Shown here one piece after another: positions 28,528-38,792 of a stretch of 64,000 nucleotides of DNA. A program made the translations under genes and the position numbers. Source of the DNA: Floricoccus tropicus (lineage in GTDB: Bacteria > Bacillota > Bacilli > Lactobacillales > Streptococcaceae); contig NZ_MKIR01000012.1 in assembly GCF_001832905.1 (NCBI RefSeq), positions 329,965 to 393,964 of the forward strand, in the 5' to 3' direction. Positions within the stretch are counted from its first letter, which is position 1, and the number at the start of each line of letters is the position of its first letter. The notes beneath the pieces are model-generated. The model saw only the letters and a list, made by a program, of their open reading frames with translations, did no database searches and was not told the DNA's origin.

Positions 28528-29781
28528 CTATTCTCTAATTTGTCCTTCACCGTAAATAATATATTTTGTGGAAGTCAATTCTTCAAGTCCCATCGGACCA
28601 CGCGCATGTAGTTTTTGAGTGGATATACCAATTTCAGCACCAAAACCAAAAACGAGACCATCTGTGAAGCGAGTAGAAGCATTTACATATACCGCTGCCG
28701 CATCTACTTCTGCTAAGAATTTTTGAGAAGCAAAGTAATTATCTGTAACTATTGCTTCTGAATGCTTGGTATTATACTTATTAATATGTTCAATCGCTTC
28801 TTCAATTGAAGATACAATTTTGACAGCCAAAATATAGTCAAGATATTCAGTTGACCAGTCATCTTCTTCAGCAGGGATTGCTGATTTCAAATACTTTATA
28901 GCTTGCTCATCTGCTCTTAATTGAACCTTTTTTTCGAGTAATAATTCCTCTAATTTCGGCAAGAATTTTTCAGCGATATCTGAATGGACAAGGACAGTTT
29001 CTGCAGCATTGCATACCGAAGGACGTTGCGTTTTTGCATTATTTACTATATTCAATGCCATATCTATTTGTGCATCTTTATCAACGTAAACGTGATTATT
29101 ACCAGTACCAGTTTCAATAACGGGAACGGTTGCACTTTCTTTTACACGTCTAATAAGACCTGCCCCTCCTCGAGGTATCAAAACATCAAGATAATCAGTT
29201 GCTTTCATCATTTGATTTGCTACTTCATGGCTTGTATCATCAACAAATTGAATAGCATCCGGTGAATAACCTTCAACAACAAGGGTAGCACGTAAAACCT
29301 CAGTAAGTATCTTATTAGAATTGTAGGCATCTTTTCCGCCTCGAAGAATAACAGCATTCCCAGTTTTAAAGCATAACGCCGCTGCATCAGTTGTTACATT
29401 AGGACGTGATTCATAGATAATTCCTATTACTCCTAGAGGAACACGTTGCTTGCCGATTAAGAGGTTGTCCTCATTACGCCACATCTTATCAACTTGACCA
29501 ATTGGATCTGAAAGTCCTACAACCTGACGAATACCATCTGCCATGGCAGTAATACGTTCTTCAGTAAGTCTAAGTCTATCCTGCATAGTCTCACTAATAC
29601 CATTAGAGTCTGCTTGAGCTAGGTCTTTAGCATTTTCCACTAAAATTTCTTTAGAAACTACTTCAAGTGCTTCAGCCATTTTACCAAGTAAAAAATCCTT
29701 TGTCTTAGAATCAAGTAAAGCAAGCTCGCGAGAAGCTTTTTTTGCTCTTATTCCCAAAATATCTATATAATTTTCAGTCAT
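28528..29781 (-). CDS. proA: gamma-glutamyl phosphate reductase
   Basis: Reduces glutamyl-5-phosphate to the semialdehyde, the second step of proline synthesis. The ATG giving [15 protein letters not shown] is chosen because GGGAGA precedes it by a good distance; an earlier in-frame ATG is not well placed. The 417 residues have the catalytic cysteine in [13 protein letters not shown] and the aldehyde dehydrogenase fold (VDTSH loop absent as usual in ProA). It overlaps proB by 8 bases and is followed by a terminator. Confidence 0.96.
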   Translation of the reverse strand: MTENYIDILGIRAKKASRELALLDSKTKDFLLGKMAEALEVVSKEILVENAKDLAQADSNGISETMQDRLRLTEERITAMADGIRQVVGLSDPIGQVDKMWRNEDNLLIGKQRVPLGVIGIIYESRPNVTTDAAALCFKTGNAVILRGGKDAYNSNKILTEVLRATLVVEGYSPDAIQFVDDTSHEVANQMMKATDYLDVLIPRGGAGLIRRVKESATVPVIETGTGNNHVYVDKDAQIDMALNIVNNAKTQRPSVCNAAETVLVHSDIAEKFLPKLEELLLEKKVQLRADEQAIKYLKSAIPAEEDDWSTEYLDYILAVKIVSSIEEAIEHINKYNTKHSEAIVTDNYFASQKFLAEVDAAAVYVNASTRFTDGLVFGFGAEIGISTQKLHARGPMGLEELTSTKYIIYGEGQIRE

Positions 29782-30595
29782 TTTCTCTCCCATCATCAAC
29801 TTTTGAAAATAAAGTTCCTATTTCTTCACCAGCCACAATATCCAAAATTATTCTTGGATCACTACCGTTAGCTAAAATCATTGATTGATTATTTTCTAAA
29901 ATGAGCTTTGCAGCCTTTAATTTACTAGCCATACCCCCCGTACCAAATCTAGAACCAGCAGCTCCAGCTCTTTCCATCAAGTCATCGTTAATTTCTTGAA
30001 CCTGACGATAGAGTTTGGCATCTGGATTCTCAAGTGGATTTGCTGAATAAAAACCATCAATATCTGAAAGCATTATTAATAAATCAGCATTGGTAAGTCC
30101 TGCGACAATCGCAGATAGCTTATCATTATCACCAAATTTTGTCTGATGATCCATCTCTTCAACTGATACAGTATCATTTTCATTTATAATTGGAATAATA
30201 TCCATTTTTATAAGCTGTTCAATAGTATTAGTTACATTTTCACGGCTAACCGGATAGTCTATTATATCTCGAGTTAAAAGAACTTGCGCAGTCTCTTGAT
30301 TATATGATGAAAATCTTTGAGAATAAATATTCATCAGGGTTGCTTGTCCAAGCGCAGCTATTGCCTGTTGCTCGGGAATTGAAGTTGGTCTTTTTTTGAG
30401 ATTCAATTTATCAAGCCCAACTCCAATCGCCCCAGAAGTTACCAAAATTACTTCCTTTCCTTCCTTTTGTAAGGCAGAAAGAGAAAATGCAAGTTGATCA
30501 ATACTTGCCAAGTTCACACTTCCATTAGCATAAATTAAGGAGCTAGTTCCTATTTTAACTACAATTCTTTGAGATTTTTTTATTGATTGATTCAT
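29774..30595 (-). CDS. proB: glutamate 5-kinase (short form without PUA domain)
   Basis: Phosphorylates glutamate, the first and feedback-inhibited step of proline synthesis. The 273 residues form only the amino-acid kinase domain: [11 protein letters not shown] at the start, VTSGAIGVG, and [10 protein letters not shown] with the aspartate/glutamate ligand pocket. The C-terminal PUA domain of E. coli ProB is absent, as in other Streptococcaceae. It is first of the proBA operon; AGGAAGAA precedes the ATG. Confidence 0.95.
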   Translation of the reverse strand: MNQSIKKSQRIVVKIGTSSLIYANGSVNLASIDQLAFSLSALQKEGKEVILVTSGAIGVGLDKLNLKKRPTSIPEQQAIAALGQATLMNIYSQRFSSYNQETAQVLLTRDIIDYPVSRENVTNTIEQLIKMDIIPIINENDTVSVEEMDHQTKFGDNDKLSAIVAGLTNADLLIMLSDIDGFYSANPLENPDAKLYRQVQEINDDLMERAGAAGSRFGTGGMASKLKAAKLILENNQSMILANGSDPRIILDIVAGEEIGTLFSKVDDGREND

Positions 30596-30721
30596 TAATA
30601 TTTCTTCCTAAATGTATAATATACTTATTGTACCAAATTAACGGATTTAAATAAATTCATCTTATTATTCAAAATATATATTTTGTCTTTCCTGAAAATT
30701 TCTGGTGTTATTCCTAATTAT

Positions 30722-30750
30722 TTGCTATTAAATTAATTGAGTGCTATACT
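30722..30750 (+). promoter_or_regulatory. promoter of the 51-codon gene
   Basis: TTGCTA (30722-30727), a 17-base spacer and TATACT (30745-30750) with TG two bases before it (TGCTATACT) form a clear extended -10 promoter 71 bases upstream of the small gene. Confidence 0.75.
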
Positions 30751-30820
30751 AAAGATTGGAATTTCGTTATATTAATTGATGCCTTTCAAAGAAATATTAT
30801 AAAGAAAGGAGAATGCAAAT

Positions 30821-30976
30821 ATGACATTCTATAAAAATAATAATGAGTTAGACTATCGTGTAACACTCAATACTGATTTGAACCTTTTCATCGTTTTTGA
30901 TAAAAATGATTCAAACCATGTAGCAACCGGTACTACTATTGAACAAGCCGTAGCTGAACTCAACAAAACTGCATAA
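30821..30976 (+). CDS. small protein, HicB-like half domain, function unknown
   Basis: A 51-residue protein starting MTFYKNNNELDYRVTLNTDL, with AAAGGAG well placed before the ATG, a full promoter upstream and a terminator downstream, so it is a real single-gene unit. Its pattern, a beta-strand, a short acidic turn (FIVFDKNDSNHVATG) and a helix TTIEQAVAELNKTA, resembles the N-terminal half of HicB-type proteins (ATG-T-x-EQAV). No HicA-like toxin is next to it. It is too small to place more exactly. The rest of the 460-base gap between proB and the TIGR01906 gene holds only this promoter, gene and terminator. Confidence 0.72.
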   Translation: MTFYKNNNELDYRVTLNTDLNLFIVFDKNDSNHVATGTTIEQAVAELNKTA

Positions 30977-31021
30977 TTAGAAAGTGAGAACCCAATCATG
31001 GTCGATTGTGATTCGCAGTAA

Positions 31022-31056
31022 AAAAGCATTTACCCCAGAACAAGGTAGATGCTTTT
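31022..31056 (+). terminator. terminator after the 51-codon gene
   Basis: AAAAGCATTTACC/GGTAGATGCTTTT form a 13-bp stem (one G-U pair) with a 9-base loop, then a short T run. Confidence 0.85.
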
Positions 31057-31057
31057 A

Positions 31058-31675
31058 TTATTGTCTTTTTTTGTTTTTTCTAAAGCCTGATCTATAAACT
31101 AAATAGAAGAAAAGGAAATATAAAACAGCAAATATTATAAAACAGTGCATAAAATATTCTTCTGGTAGTACATTGATTATCGGATCCGTATTTGGATCAA
31201 ACATCCAGGAATCATCTGAGAAAAATATTTTATGGAAATTTATAAAAATCATATCAAAACTTGTAAAGAAACCTACAAGAGCAATCATTATTGGCAGCGC
31301 TAGGAAGAAACGTAACACATTTCTATACATTAATGCTAAATTACGACGCATAAAGCTAATAAAGAATGGGAATCCAATTAAAGTTGTTCCAAAAGCAATT
31401 TGGAAAAGTCGTTTTACATCAGCAAAATGTTTTGCTCCAGGTTTTGAGGTAGGAAAATCTGGCATATTCAACACTTTATCAAATGGATAGATTAAATAGT
31501 GCATAAGTATGTTGAAATTATCCACTATAGTTTCCTTAGTTTGGTTTGCATATTCAGGAATCTTCAAATAGTCAATATCAAAATGAAATAGTGGAACAGA
31601 AAGTAATACCGTCAAACTCACAGCACTTCCTATAATAAATAAAATTGTAAAAATTAATGTAATTCTATTCTTCAT
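31058..31675 (-). CDS. TIGR01906 family membrane protein
   Basis: A 205-residue integral membrane protein of the TIGR01906 (DUF1461) family, unknown function, with four hydrophobic segments and a positively charged tail (RSGFRKNKKRQ). The start ATG (MKNRITLIFTILF) overlaps nadV by 11 bases; an in-frame TTG one codon earlier is less likely. In streptococci this family is normally found beside the HAD phosphatase and thioesterase genes seen at 33.2-34.7 kb; here nadV lies in between. Confidence 0.8.
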   Translation of the reverse strand: MKNRITLIFTILFIIGSAVSLTVLLSVPLFHFDIDYLKIPEYANQTKETIVDNFNILMHYLIYPFDKVLNMPDFPTSKPGAKHFADVKRLFQIAFGTTLIGFPFFISFMRRNLALMYRNVLRFFLALPIMIALVGFFTSFDMIFINFHKIFFSDDSWMFDPNTDPIINVLPEEYFMHCFIIFAVLYFLFFYLVYRSGFRKNKKRQ

Positions 31676-33062
31676 CAAAGCAAGCAGCCTCTGCTCTTCT
31701 AATTATATTTTCAAAATCATCAGGATAGTAACTACCATCTTCATAGATCGTACGTAATATATTCTCCCCTTCATCATTTAAGCCAACAGTTTTTAAATTT
31801 CCATCTTCAAGAATAACTTTAAACTTACCTGCTTTTGAAGTTTTACTTGCATCAGTCTTTGGTTTCTTTTGGATATTAAAGCCAGTTCCATCTGCTCTCT
31901 CACCATAAGATGCTTTCAGAGCAAAGCGTTCTGTATCACGAGTAAATCCTTCTTGAAGAAGTCCTCCACCTGAACCAACTACAATATTATCAGCTGACCA
32001 TCCAAGGTCTGTTAATTTTTGATAAAGCTCTTTGATACTTTCTCGCTTCATACCATCACCTTGAATTACACCGACATTACTATTTAGAACCTTATAGCCT
32101 TTTTCATTTTCACTATATCCAAATATCTTTCCTAATTCTTCTATAACTTGAAGGGGTGTGTCAATTGGATTCCCTGAATCCGGTCGGAAAACGACACGGC
32201 CAGGACGAGCGACAATTTTATTCTTTATTTTGTCAGATCCAACCACATCTTTAATAAAGGCAAATGTATCATATGAATCGATAACGATTGAAATTGCAGT
32301 ATTTTCATCAGAACGATCTAACTGAGCATTTAGGTATTCAAACTCTCCTTGTTCAGGCCCATATGATGTGGCAACTGAATGTTCTGTTGCCCAAATACTT
32401 TGTCCACGACCACTAAAGTCATATATGTGTTCAATAGCAAGATCTGCAGCCATATTATCTGTTCCTTGGAAGTTGACTAGATGAGCAGCGCCACCACGTT
32501 CTCCTGCTTGTAAACTTGTTACACCACGTAATCCAAAATCATTAACTGCCCAAGGAAGATTTGCGATATCGCCAGTATTCTTAAAGAACGGTACTAAATC
32601 TTTTTTTATGAAAAAATCATTTGTTGCAATAGTCGTTGGATACCATACATGCATCAGCATTGTCTCCAAAGCGTTTAATGTGGTAGCAAACCATGGCTCA
32701 GTGGATTCCAAAGTAAATAATACAGTTCCAGTTGGAACCAAAGTCCCTTCAGGAATCGCCATAATTTTCACAGGCCAATAGCCTAGATCACGAACTTTTT
32801 CCCACACTGGACGATTGAAGTATTCTTTTGTCCCAAAAGTCAATTCAGCTACTTTCTCAGCTTCATCAATCATCTCATCAGTTATTGGTTCTAGAAAATG
32901 GTCGTGAATTACCATTTGTAAACCAAAGAAAATTGTTTGGTCGAAAACTCCCCCTTTTCGAGCTTCACCGTATGAATAAAGCTTAGTTAATCCTTCTGGA
33001 TACTCTTTCCAATGAGTAAGTTTATATGCGTCAGTATTTAAAATTGGATTTTGATAAGTCAT
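31665..33062 (-). CDS. nadV: nicotinamide phosphoribosyltransferase (NAMPT/NadV type)
   Basis: Joins nicotinamide with PRPP to form NMN, the salvage route to NAD. The 465 residues match human-type NAMPT at key sites: TDAYKLTHWKEYPEG at the start, AVNDFGLRGVTS, VVFRPDSGNPIDTP (active-site Arg-Asp) and NIVVGSGGGLLQ. It has its own promoter, after a terminator. Bacterial NAMPT genes are scattered and often on phages or plasmids, so lateral arrival is possible, but base composition matches the neighbours by eye. It might be mistaken for nicotinate PncB, but the motifs are the NAMPT ones. Confidence 0.92.
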   Translation of the reverse strand: MTYQNPILNTDAYKLTHWKEYPEGLTKLYSYGEARKGGVFDQTIFFGLQMVIHDHFLEPITDEMIDEAEKVAELTFGTKEYFNRPVWEKVRDLGYWPVKIMAIPEGTLVPTGTVLFTLESTEPWFATTLNALETMLMHVWYPTTIATNDFFIKKDLVPFFKNTGDIANLPWAVNDFGLRGVTSLQAGERGGAAHLVNFQGTDNMAADLAIEHIYDFSGRGQSIWATEHSVATSYGPEQGEFEYLNAQLDRSDENTAISIVIDSYDTFAFIKDVVGSDKIKNKIVARPGRVVFRPDSGNPIDTPLQVIEELGKIFGYSENEKGYKVLNSNVGVIQGDGMKRESIKELYQKLTDLGWSADNIVVGSGGGLLQEGFTRDTERFALKASYGERADGTGFNIQKKPKTDASKTSKAGKFKVILEDGNLKTVGLNDEGENILRTIYEDGSYYPDDFENIIRRAEAACFDEE

Positions 33063-33098
33063 AGTGCCAACTTTCTATTATTGATTTTTAATACATCT

Positions 33099-33126
33099 AT
33101 TTTATCATATGTTATAAAACTTACAA
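33099..33126 (-). promoter_or_regulatory. nadV promoter
   Basis: TTGTAA (33121-33126), a 16-base spacer and TAAAAT (33099-33104) on the minus strand, 37 bases before the nadV start. Confidence 0.55.
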
Positions 33127-33138
33127 AATATAGACTAC

Positions 33139-33166
33139 AAAAAGGAAATCATATGATTTCCTTTTT
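33139..33166. terminator. terminator between the HAD gene and nadV
   Basis: A perfect 14-bp palindrome (AAAAAGGAAATCAT/ATGATTTCCTTTTT) with T on both strands separates the thioesterase-HAD transcript from nadV. Confidence 0.85.
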
Positions 33167-33243
33167 AGGTAATGCTATTATCTAAAATACTATGGAATAT
33201 ATAAATGAGCTAATCATAATATATTGATGGGCTCTTTTCTATG

Positions 33244-34008
33244 CTAGAATTCCCAGTCGTCCAAAGAATCAATTACATATGTTGGTGCAACTGGTAGATT
33301 AGGTACATCTTCTTTTTGTGTAAATCCTGTCAAAACAAGTAAACTATCAATATCGTTTTCAATTCCAGCATTAATATCAGTTAGGTAGTTATCCCCAACC
33401 ATTATTAAATCTTTCTTGTCAAAGCCAAGTTTATCCACTGCCTTGTCCATAATTACAGCTTCTGGCTTACCAATTATTACTGGTTTAACCCTTGTCGCTA
33501 CTTCAATCAACTTGATTATTGAACCTGCACCAGGTAATAGTCCACGTTCAGTTGGAATATTCAAATCAGGATTTGTTCCAATGAATGTTGCACCAGACTG
33601 CACTGCTAGAGTTGCAAGTGTCAATTTATCATAAGTTAAATCATTATCAAGGCCTACAACTACATATGCAGGATTTTCTTCTCTTTCAATATATCCAGCA
33701 TTGTAAACTGCGTCTTTAAGACCTTGTTCACCAATAACGTATGCTGTTTTTTCACGTCCTAATTCGTTCATATAATCAACTGTAGCAAGGCTTGCTGTGT
33801 AGATTGTTTCAACAGGAGTATCAATATCAAACATTGTAGTTAATCTATGTTGAACATGCTCTGGTGTCTTCGTAGTATTATTTGTAACAAATAAATAGGG
33901 AATATTATTTTCTTGCAGACGCTTAACAAAACGAGTACCTGCCTCTATTTTATTTTCTCCTAGATAAATAGTACCATCTAAATCTAACAAGTAACCTTTA
34001 TATTTCAT
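33244..34008 (-). CDS. HAD-superfamily phosphatase, NagD-like (TIGR01457 type)
   Basis: A 254-residue HAD hydrolase of the NagD/PGP type. The catalytic aspartates are in [11 protein letters not shown], with FVTNNTTKT as motif II, and GKPEAVIMD plus [10 protein letters not shown] complete the site. The substrate is unknown; family members act on nucleotide and sugar phosphates. The ATG overlaps the thioesterase stop as ATGA. This thioesterase-HAD pair is conserved in streptococci. Confidence 0.87.
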   Translation of the reverse strand: MKYKGYLLDLDGTIYLGENKIEAGTRFVKRLQENNIPYLFVTNNTTKTPEHVQHRLTTMFDIDTPVETIYTASLATVDYMNELGREKTAYVIGEQGLKDAVYNAGYIEREENPAYVVVGLDNDLTYDKLTLATLAVQSGATFIGTNPDLNIPTERGLLPGAGSIIKLIEVATRVKPVIIGKPEAVIMDKAVDKLGFDKKDLIMVGDNYLTDINAGIENDIDSLLVLTGFTQKEDVPNLPVAPTYVIDSLDDWEF

Positions 34009-34742
34009 TTATTTCTCTTCCTCCAAATAATTTCAGCTTGAGCATTTTTCTCACTACCTGTGTAAATTTCATGATAAGTAGTCGAATCTTCCACTAGAAC
34101 TTTACTCTCAACCTGACTTCCGTAATGAATTTCTTTTATATATTTAAAGTACATTGTCGTTGGTTCATAATCTGTTAAAAATTGATCATCAAGTACATCT
34201 ACTAGCCAATCAAAATACTTTGTATTATTTACATGACCGTTGATGTCTAAATCATAGAATCTTACAGAATATGGATGTTCTATTGTATAATTTTCAATTT
34301 TTTTATATTTATTTCCACGGACAAGTTTATTTAATTTTTCTGAGTGATAAGGTGCGACAATTTCATCAGTAATATTTTCGATTTTTCTCTCTTGTAAATT
34401 CATAAGTGACCAAGTTGAAGATATTTTAACTAATTCTTGTCCATCCTGATCATAATAAACAAAATCACGATAGGTGAAAAATTTATTATAAGATGTAGCT
34501 TCGGTAACAATTTTTAGTTTTTCTTCATACACAGGTAAGCGAGTAATTTCGAATTTATATTCAAGTACCACCCATGCACATCCATATGTGTCAATTAAAT
34601 ATTTATCACTCCTACCAAGTACGCTACTTTGTTCACCAGAAACTTCCAATGCAACACTCATCAAATTTGGTAACTTCATATTACTGTTAACATCTGCGTC
34701 AAAATAGCTAACAGTATAGTCTTTTGAATATTTTAATCCCAT
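34005..34742 (-). CDS. acyl-ACP thioesterase
   Basis: A 245-residue thioesterase that releases fatty acids from acyl carrier protein, built of two hot-dog domains ([16 protein letters not shown] at the start; [20 protein letters not shown] at the second). The latter carries the catalytic Asn/His residues. The start [11 protein letters not shown] is preferred over two earlier in-frame ATG/TTG because GGAAAGAG fits it; MTMG six bases earlier is nearly as good. It is translated with the HAD gene after it. Confidence 0.86.
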   Translation of the reverse strand: MGLKYSKDYTVSYFDADVNSNMKLPNLMSVALEVSGEQSSVLGRSDKYLIDTYGCAWVVLEYKFEITRLPVYEEKLKIVTEATSYNKFFTYRDFVYYDQDGQELVKISSTWSLMNLQERKIENITDEIVAPYHSEKLNKLVRGNKYKKIENYTIEHPYSVRFYDLDINGHVNNTKYFDWLVDVLDDQFLTDYEPTTMYFKYIKEIHYGSQVESKVLVEDSTTYHEIYTGSEKNAQAEIIWRKRNK

Positions 34743-34841
34743 AGTCATCTCTCTTTCCTGTTTTAATTTTATCATAAAAAATTAAAGACTTCTTCTATCA
34801 ATTATCCTTGCATTATCCTAATTAGAATTTTTCAACAAAAA

Positions 34842-34857
34842 AAGAGCCTAAGCTCTT
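34842..34857 (-). terminator. terminator of the lysozyme gene
   Basis: On the minus strand AAGAGC-TTAG-GCTCTT is followed by seven T, just after the GH25 stop. Confidence 0.75.
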
Positions 34858-34863
34858 GGAATT

Positions 34864-35691
34864 CTATTTATAAGTAAATATCTTTTCATAGTCTTCTCTA
34901 CTAGTTGCAATGTTAAAGTCTAATTGATTAGGATAACCATTAAGTTTTCCTTGCGAAGTATATTGATGGAGTTCATAGTGTTTATCCGTTTCTGGTCTAG
35001 AATCAAGAAATCCCGTATCTCCACCATAATGTGCAAACCATATGGCATTAAATTTATCAATATTTATTTGAAAAGCTGATAAAAACCAATCTTGAGTATA
35101 AATACCAATATTTTCTACTCCTAGGCTTTCAAGCTCGTCTCTAAATGCCTCAACTCCTGCGTTCATATCGGTCATAGTCTCTTCTTCAACATCAACCCAC
35201 CAATAAGTTGGAGTATATTCTTTTGCTCTGTCATAAAAGTCGCGCGCTTCCTTACGCATCTCTTTCTCACTTCGACCATTTGCATAAGCATAAACTGCAA
35301 CAGGGACATTCCTATTTTGAAATTCTTCAATATGTTTCTTGTAAGATTTATCTTCACCTGAGGAAGTTGAAGCAGCATTATTTTTAACAGAACCACCACC
35401 ATGTTGAACCCTTACTATAGCTCCAACAATTTGACTACTTATCTGATCATAGTCCATTTCTTGAGGAAGTTGCCAGCCAGATATATCTATTATCGGAGCT
35501 TGAACATTTACCTCTTCAAAATTTACATTATTAAGTTGCCTGTTATGTATATTTTGGGTAATAGAATCATTAGCAGATCCTTCAAAAATACTTGTGAAAC
35601 TAGAATTCTCATACAAACTAGACAAAAAAACTAACACAATAGCTCCAAAAGATATCATGAAAATAGTTTTTAGTTTCAGTTTATTTCTCAT
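34864..35691 (-). CDS. GH25-family lysozyme (N-acetylmuramidase)
   Basis: A 275-residue exported peptidoglycan hydrolase. An N-terminal hydrophobic stretch (residues 10-26) acts as signal or anchor, since no clear cleavage site follows. The catalytic domain shows PIIDISGWQ and the acidic active-site motif WWVDVEEETM. A cell-wall-binding domain is absent, so this is a short, membrane-held muramidase, probably used in wall remodelling. It is a single-gene unit. Confidence 0.87.
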   Translation of the reverse strand: MRNKLKLKTIFMISFGAIVLVFLSSLYENSSFTSIFEGSANDSITQNIHNRQLNNVNFEEVNVQAPIIDISGWQLPQEMDYDQISSQIVGAIVRVQHGGGSVKNNAASTSSGEDKSYKKHIEEFQNRNVPVAVYAYANGRSEKEMRKEARDFYDRAKEYTPTYWWVDVEEETMTDMNAGVEAFRDELESLGVENIGIYTQDWFLSAFQINIDKFNAIWFAHYGGDTGFLDSRPETDKHYELHQYTSQGKLNGYPNQLDFNIATSREDYEKIFTYK

Positions 35692-35813
35692 ATAATTTAT
35701 ATTTTTTTCTTTTCAAAAATTTCAATCCTATCTATACAATTTAATGTATAAAAGAAAGATATTTAATTCTATCATAAATAAGTTAGTGAGTCATCATCAT
35801 TTAGACCTATCTA

Positions 35814-36932
35814 CTAATCAAGTAAAAAACTTTCAAATACTTCATTTCCCAAAAGAAAACCTTTTTTGGTCATATAAATACTTCCATCTTGAATTTCAAC
35901 AAGTTCTTGAGTGATTAATTTTTTCACTTCTTTTCCAAAAAGTTTTTCAAAATCTTCCTCAAATTTTGCTTCGAAATCAGAAATGTTTACTCCTGATTTT
36001 TTTCGCAATCCAAGAAACATTTCTTCTTCCATATGAGCTTTCTTATCCAAAACTTCTTCTGAAACTATCTTATTTTGATGGGATAAATAATGATGGACTG
36101 GGCCAAAATTTTTATAACGTGTATTATCAATAAATCCACTTGCACCAGCCCCAATACCATAATATTCTTCGTTATTCCAATAAACTAAATTATGTTTACT
36201 TTCAAAACCAGGTCTTGAAAAATTGGATACTTCATAGTGTTCATAACCTTCGAGTTCTAAATTATCAATTATATATTGATACATTTCAGCATCAGTATCT
36301 TCATTAGGTAAATTAAGTTTTCCACGTCTCATACGATTCATAAAAATTGTATGATTTTCTAAAATTAGACTATAGAGCGCTACATGCGGAAGATCCAAAG
36401 CAAGAACCTTTTTTAAATCCTCTTTAACTTGATCAAAAGTTTGACCAGGTAAAGCATAGATTAAATCAATCGAAATATTTTTAAAACCATGATTTTTCAA
36501 AAGCTCAATATTATGATAAACATCTTCACTAGTATGGCTACGACCAATCTTTTTTAAAAGCTTGTCATCAAAAGTTTGGACACCCAGAGAAACTCTATTT
36601 ACAGGACTATTTTCAAGGACTGAGATTTTTTCTTCATCCAAGTCCCCAGGATTTGCTTCAATAGTAAATTCTTCTAACTTCGATAAATCTAAATTTCTTG
36701 TAAGTCCAACAAGCAATTTTTCAAGCTGATGACTATTTAAAGCTGTCGGAGTACCACCACCAATATACAAAGTTCGTAATTCTTCAATGTTGTAAGAATC
36801 AAACTCAGCTATTAAAGAATCAATGTACTCATCAACTGGCTGATTTTTTATGAATACTTTTGAAAAGTCACAATAATAGCAAATTTGTGTACAAAAAGGA
36901 ATATGAACATAGGCGCTTTTTACTTGACCCAT
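35814..36932 (-). CDS. hemW: radical-SAM heme chaperone HemW-like
   Basis: A 372-residue radical-SAM protein of the HemW type. The 4Fe-4S motif is CTQICYYC (CxxxCxxC), followed by TLYIGGGTPTALN and the HemW C-terminal domain. HemW binds heme and delivers it to respiratory enzymes, in contrast to coproporphyrinogen dehydrogenase HemN, which has other residues near the cluster. It overlaps ribF by 13 bases and is last in the pcrA-DUF1905-truB-ribF-hemW run. Its role would be heme handling for a respiration-capable lactococcal-type cell. Confidence 0.85.
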   Translation of the reverse strand: MGQVKSAYVHIPFCTQICYYCDFSKVFIKNQPVDEYIDSLIAEFDSYNIEELRTLYIGGGTPTALNSHQLEKLLVGLTRNLDLSKLEEFTIEANPGDLDEEKISVLENSPVNRVSLGVQTFDDKLLKKIGRSHTSEDVYHNIELLKNHGFKNISIDLIYALPGQTFDQVKEDLKKVLALDLPHVALYSLILENHTIFMNRMRRGKLNLPNEDTDAEMYQYIIDNLELEGYEHYEVSNFSRPGFESKHNLVYWNNEEYYGIGAGASGFIDNTRYKNFGPVHHYLSHQNKIVSEEVLDKKAHMEEEMFLGLRKKSGVNISDFEAKFEEDFEKLFGKEVKKLITQELVEIQDGSIYMTKKGFLLGNEVFESFLLD

Positions 36933-37864
36933 TTTCTAGCCTTTTCTTCATCATCTTTTAACTGTTCAACTAACATTTCGATACTATCAAATTTAACCAT
37001 ATCTCTTATACGATCAAGCCAGATAAGTTCTAATTTTTCACCATATATGTCGCCTGAAAAATCTAAAATATTAACTTCTAAGCGTAATTCTGTGCCGTCA
37101 AAAGTTACATTTTTACCAACACTTGCCATTCCACGATAGGTCTTCCCATCATAATTTACATCAACTACGTAGACACCATCATCAGGTAAATGAACATTAT
37201 CGGTTAAGACAAGATTAGCAGTTGGAAATCCTAATGTCCTACCACGCGCATCTCCGTGAACCACGATTCCTTCAATCATAAAATTATAACCAAGTAAATT
37301 ATTAGCTAGTTTTATATTTCCTTTATCAATAGCATCACGTATTCTTGAAGAAGAAATTTTATCGGTTAATTCTTCATTTTCTCCATATTCTAAAGGTTCT
37401 CTAACTGCTGGTACGGTTACCACTTTGCCAGAGAAATTTTTTCTTAAATACTCTGCTCCCATACGTTCATTACCAAATGTATAGTCAAATCCTGTAACTA
37501 CTACTTTAGCTCCAAGATCTTCAATGTAATTACGAATAAAATCATCAGCTTTAGTATGAGCAAATTTTGAAGTGAAATCTGTTAAATATAAAGAATCGAC
37601 ACCATACTCTTCAAATTTCTTTAATCTATCCTCGGTTGTTGATAAATGTTTTAATAAATCAGGCTTAAATTTAGTGAATGCTAATTTAGGACTTTCTGGA
37701 AATGTAAGAACTGAAATCTTCAAATTTAATATTTGAGATAATTTTTTTGCCTCATCAAAAAGAGCCTTATGCCCTCTATGAAGACCATCAAAATATCCCA
37801 AAACTAAAATTGTATCTTCTGTTTTTTTTACATCATATATTGTATCTATTTTTATAACTTCCAC
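36920..37864 (-). CDS. ribF: bifunctional riboflavin kinase / FAD synthetase
   Basis: Converts riboflavin to FMN and then FAD. The 314 residues split into an N-terminal adenylyltransferase (LGYFDGLHRGHKAL, GFDYTFG) and a C-terminal flavokinase (GDARGRTLGFPTANL, GVYVVDVNYDGK). It lies 10 bases downstream of truB, a neighbour pair found in most Firmicutes, and overlaps hemW. Length is typical. Confidence 0.95.
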   Translation of the reverse strand: MEVIKIDTIYDVKKTEDTILVLGYFDGLHRGHKALFDEAKKLSQILNLKISVLTFPESPKLAFTKFKPDLLKHLSTTEDRLKKFEEYGVDSLYLTDFTSKFAHTKADDFIRNYIEDLGAKVVVTGFDYTFGNERMGAEYLRKNFSGKVVTVPAVREPLEYGENEELTDKISSSRIRDAIDKGNIKLANNLLGYNFMIEGIVVHGDARGRTLGFPTANLVLTDNVHLPDDGVYVVDVNYDGKTYRGMASVGKNVTFDGTELRLEVNILDFSGDIYGEKLELIWLDRIRDMVKFDSIEMLVEQLKDDEEKARKWVK

Positions 37865-37874
37865 TATATTGCTC

Positions 37875-38792
37875 CTAATTTTCTATAAGTACTTTTTTAG
37901 GCTTATAGGATTCTTTTTTTGTTGGATGTGGCATATAAATTGCCACTAATTTGTCTTGATAAAATGTTGCTAAAAGCTCTTGTGTTTCCAAAACCTGACT
38001 TGGAATTTCTGACACTTCTAAAAACTTCCCTACTATTACTCGTTCAAATTGTTCATCACTTAAATCAAGTCGAACCATATCTGCTACACCATACTCCATA
38101 GGCATGAGGATTTCATCAATTCTTCCCTCGTCCTTAAAATTGGCTACTTCAGATAATTTATGTGCTTGCTCAATTTGCAGTCCGGCACTGGCTGATCTTT
38201 TTAAGCTAGACATGTGTCCAGCATAAGATAATTTGGCAGCGAGGTCAACAGCTAAAGTACGAACATATGTTCCCTTGCTACAAACAACACGGAAGTCAAA
38301 TCTAGCAAGGTTATCTTCATAGGTAATCGGACTTGTTCTTTCAAAGTCATAAATTGTAACCTCTCTTTGAGGTCTTTCTACTTCTTGCCCAGCTCTAGCA
38401 TATTCATACAGCTTTCGCCCGTTAACCTTAACTGCTGAGTACATAGGGGGAATCTGAATTATTGGACCCACAAACTCTTGCATGGTAGCATCAACAAGCT
38501 TTTCATCAAGTTTTTCAGTTACTGGAGTTTTCTCAACGACTTCACCAGAAGCATCCTCAGTTTCAGTCGAGAACCCAAGAGTAACCTGGCCTTCATAGAC
38601 CTTACCAGCCTCTGTCATAAATTCAAGAACTTTGGTAGCCTTCCCGACCGCGATAGGCAATACACCTTCTACATCTGGATCAAGCGTCCCACCATGTCCG
38701 ATTTTTTTCGTACCAAGAATTCGTCTCAGCTTAAAAACACAATCGTGCGAAGTCATCCCAGCTTCCTTATAAAAATTTATGATTCCATTCAT
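37875..38792 (-). CDS. truB: tRNA pseudouridine(55) synthase
   Basis: Makes the pseudouridine at position 55 of nearly every tRNA. The 305 residues contain the catalytic Asp in [20 protein letters not shown], the [16 protein letters not shown] box and the [12 protein letters not shown] motif. The ATG overlaps the stop of the DUF1905 gene as ATGA. It sits in an operon with ribF, as in other lactobacilli and streptococci. Confidence 0.96.
   Translation of the reverse strand: MNGIINFYKEAGMTSHDCVFKLRRILGTKKIGHGGTLDPDVEGVLPIAVGKATKVLEFMTEAGKVYEGQVTLGFSTETEDASGEVVEKTPVTEKLDEKLVDATMQEFVGPIIQIPPMYSAVKVNGRKLYEYARAGQEVERPQREVTIYDFERTSPITYEDNLARFDFRVVCSKGTYVRTLAVDLAAKLSYAGHMSSLKRSASAGLQIEQAHKLSEVANFKDEGRIDEILMPMEYGVADMVRLDLSDEQFERVIVGKFLEVSEIPSQVLETQELLATFYQDKLVAIYMPHPTKKESYKPKKVLIEN

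Noticed and set aside
30977..31021. HicA-type toxin gene next to the 51-codon gene
   Set aside because: No ORF of suitable size or motif is present; the next element is a terminator.
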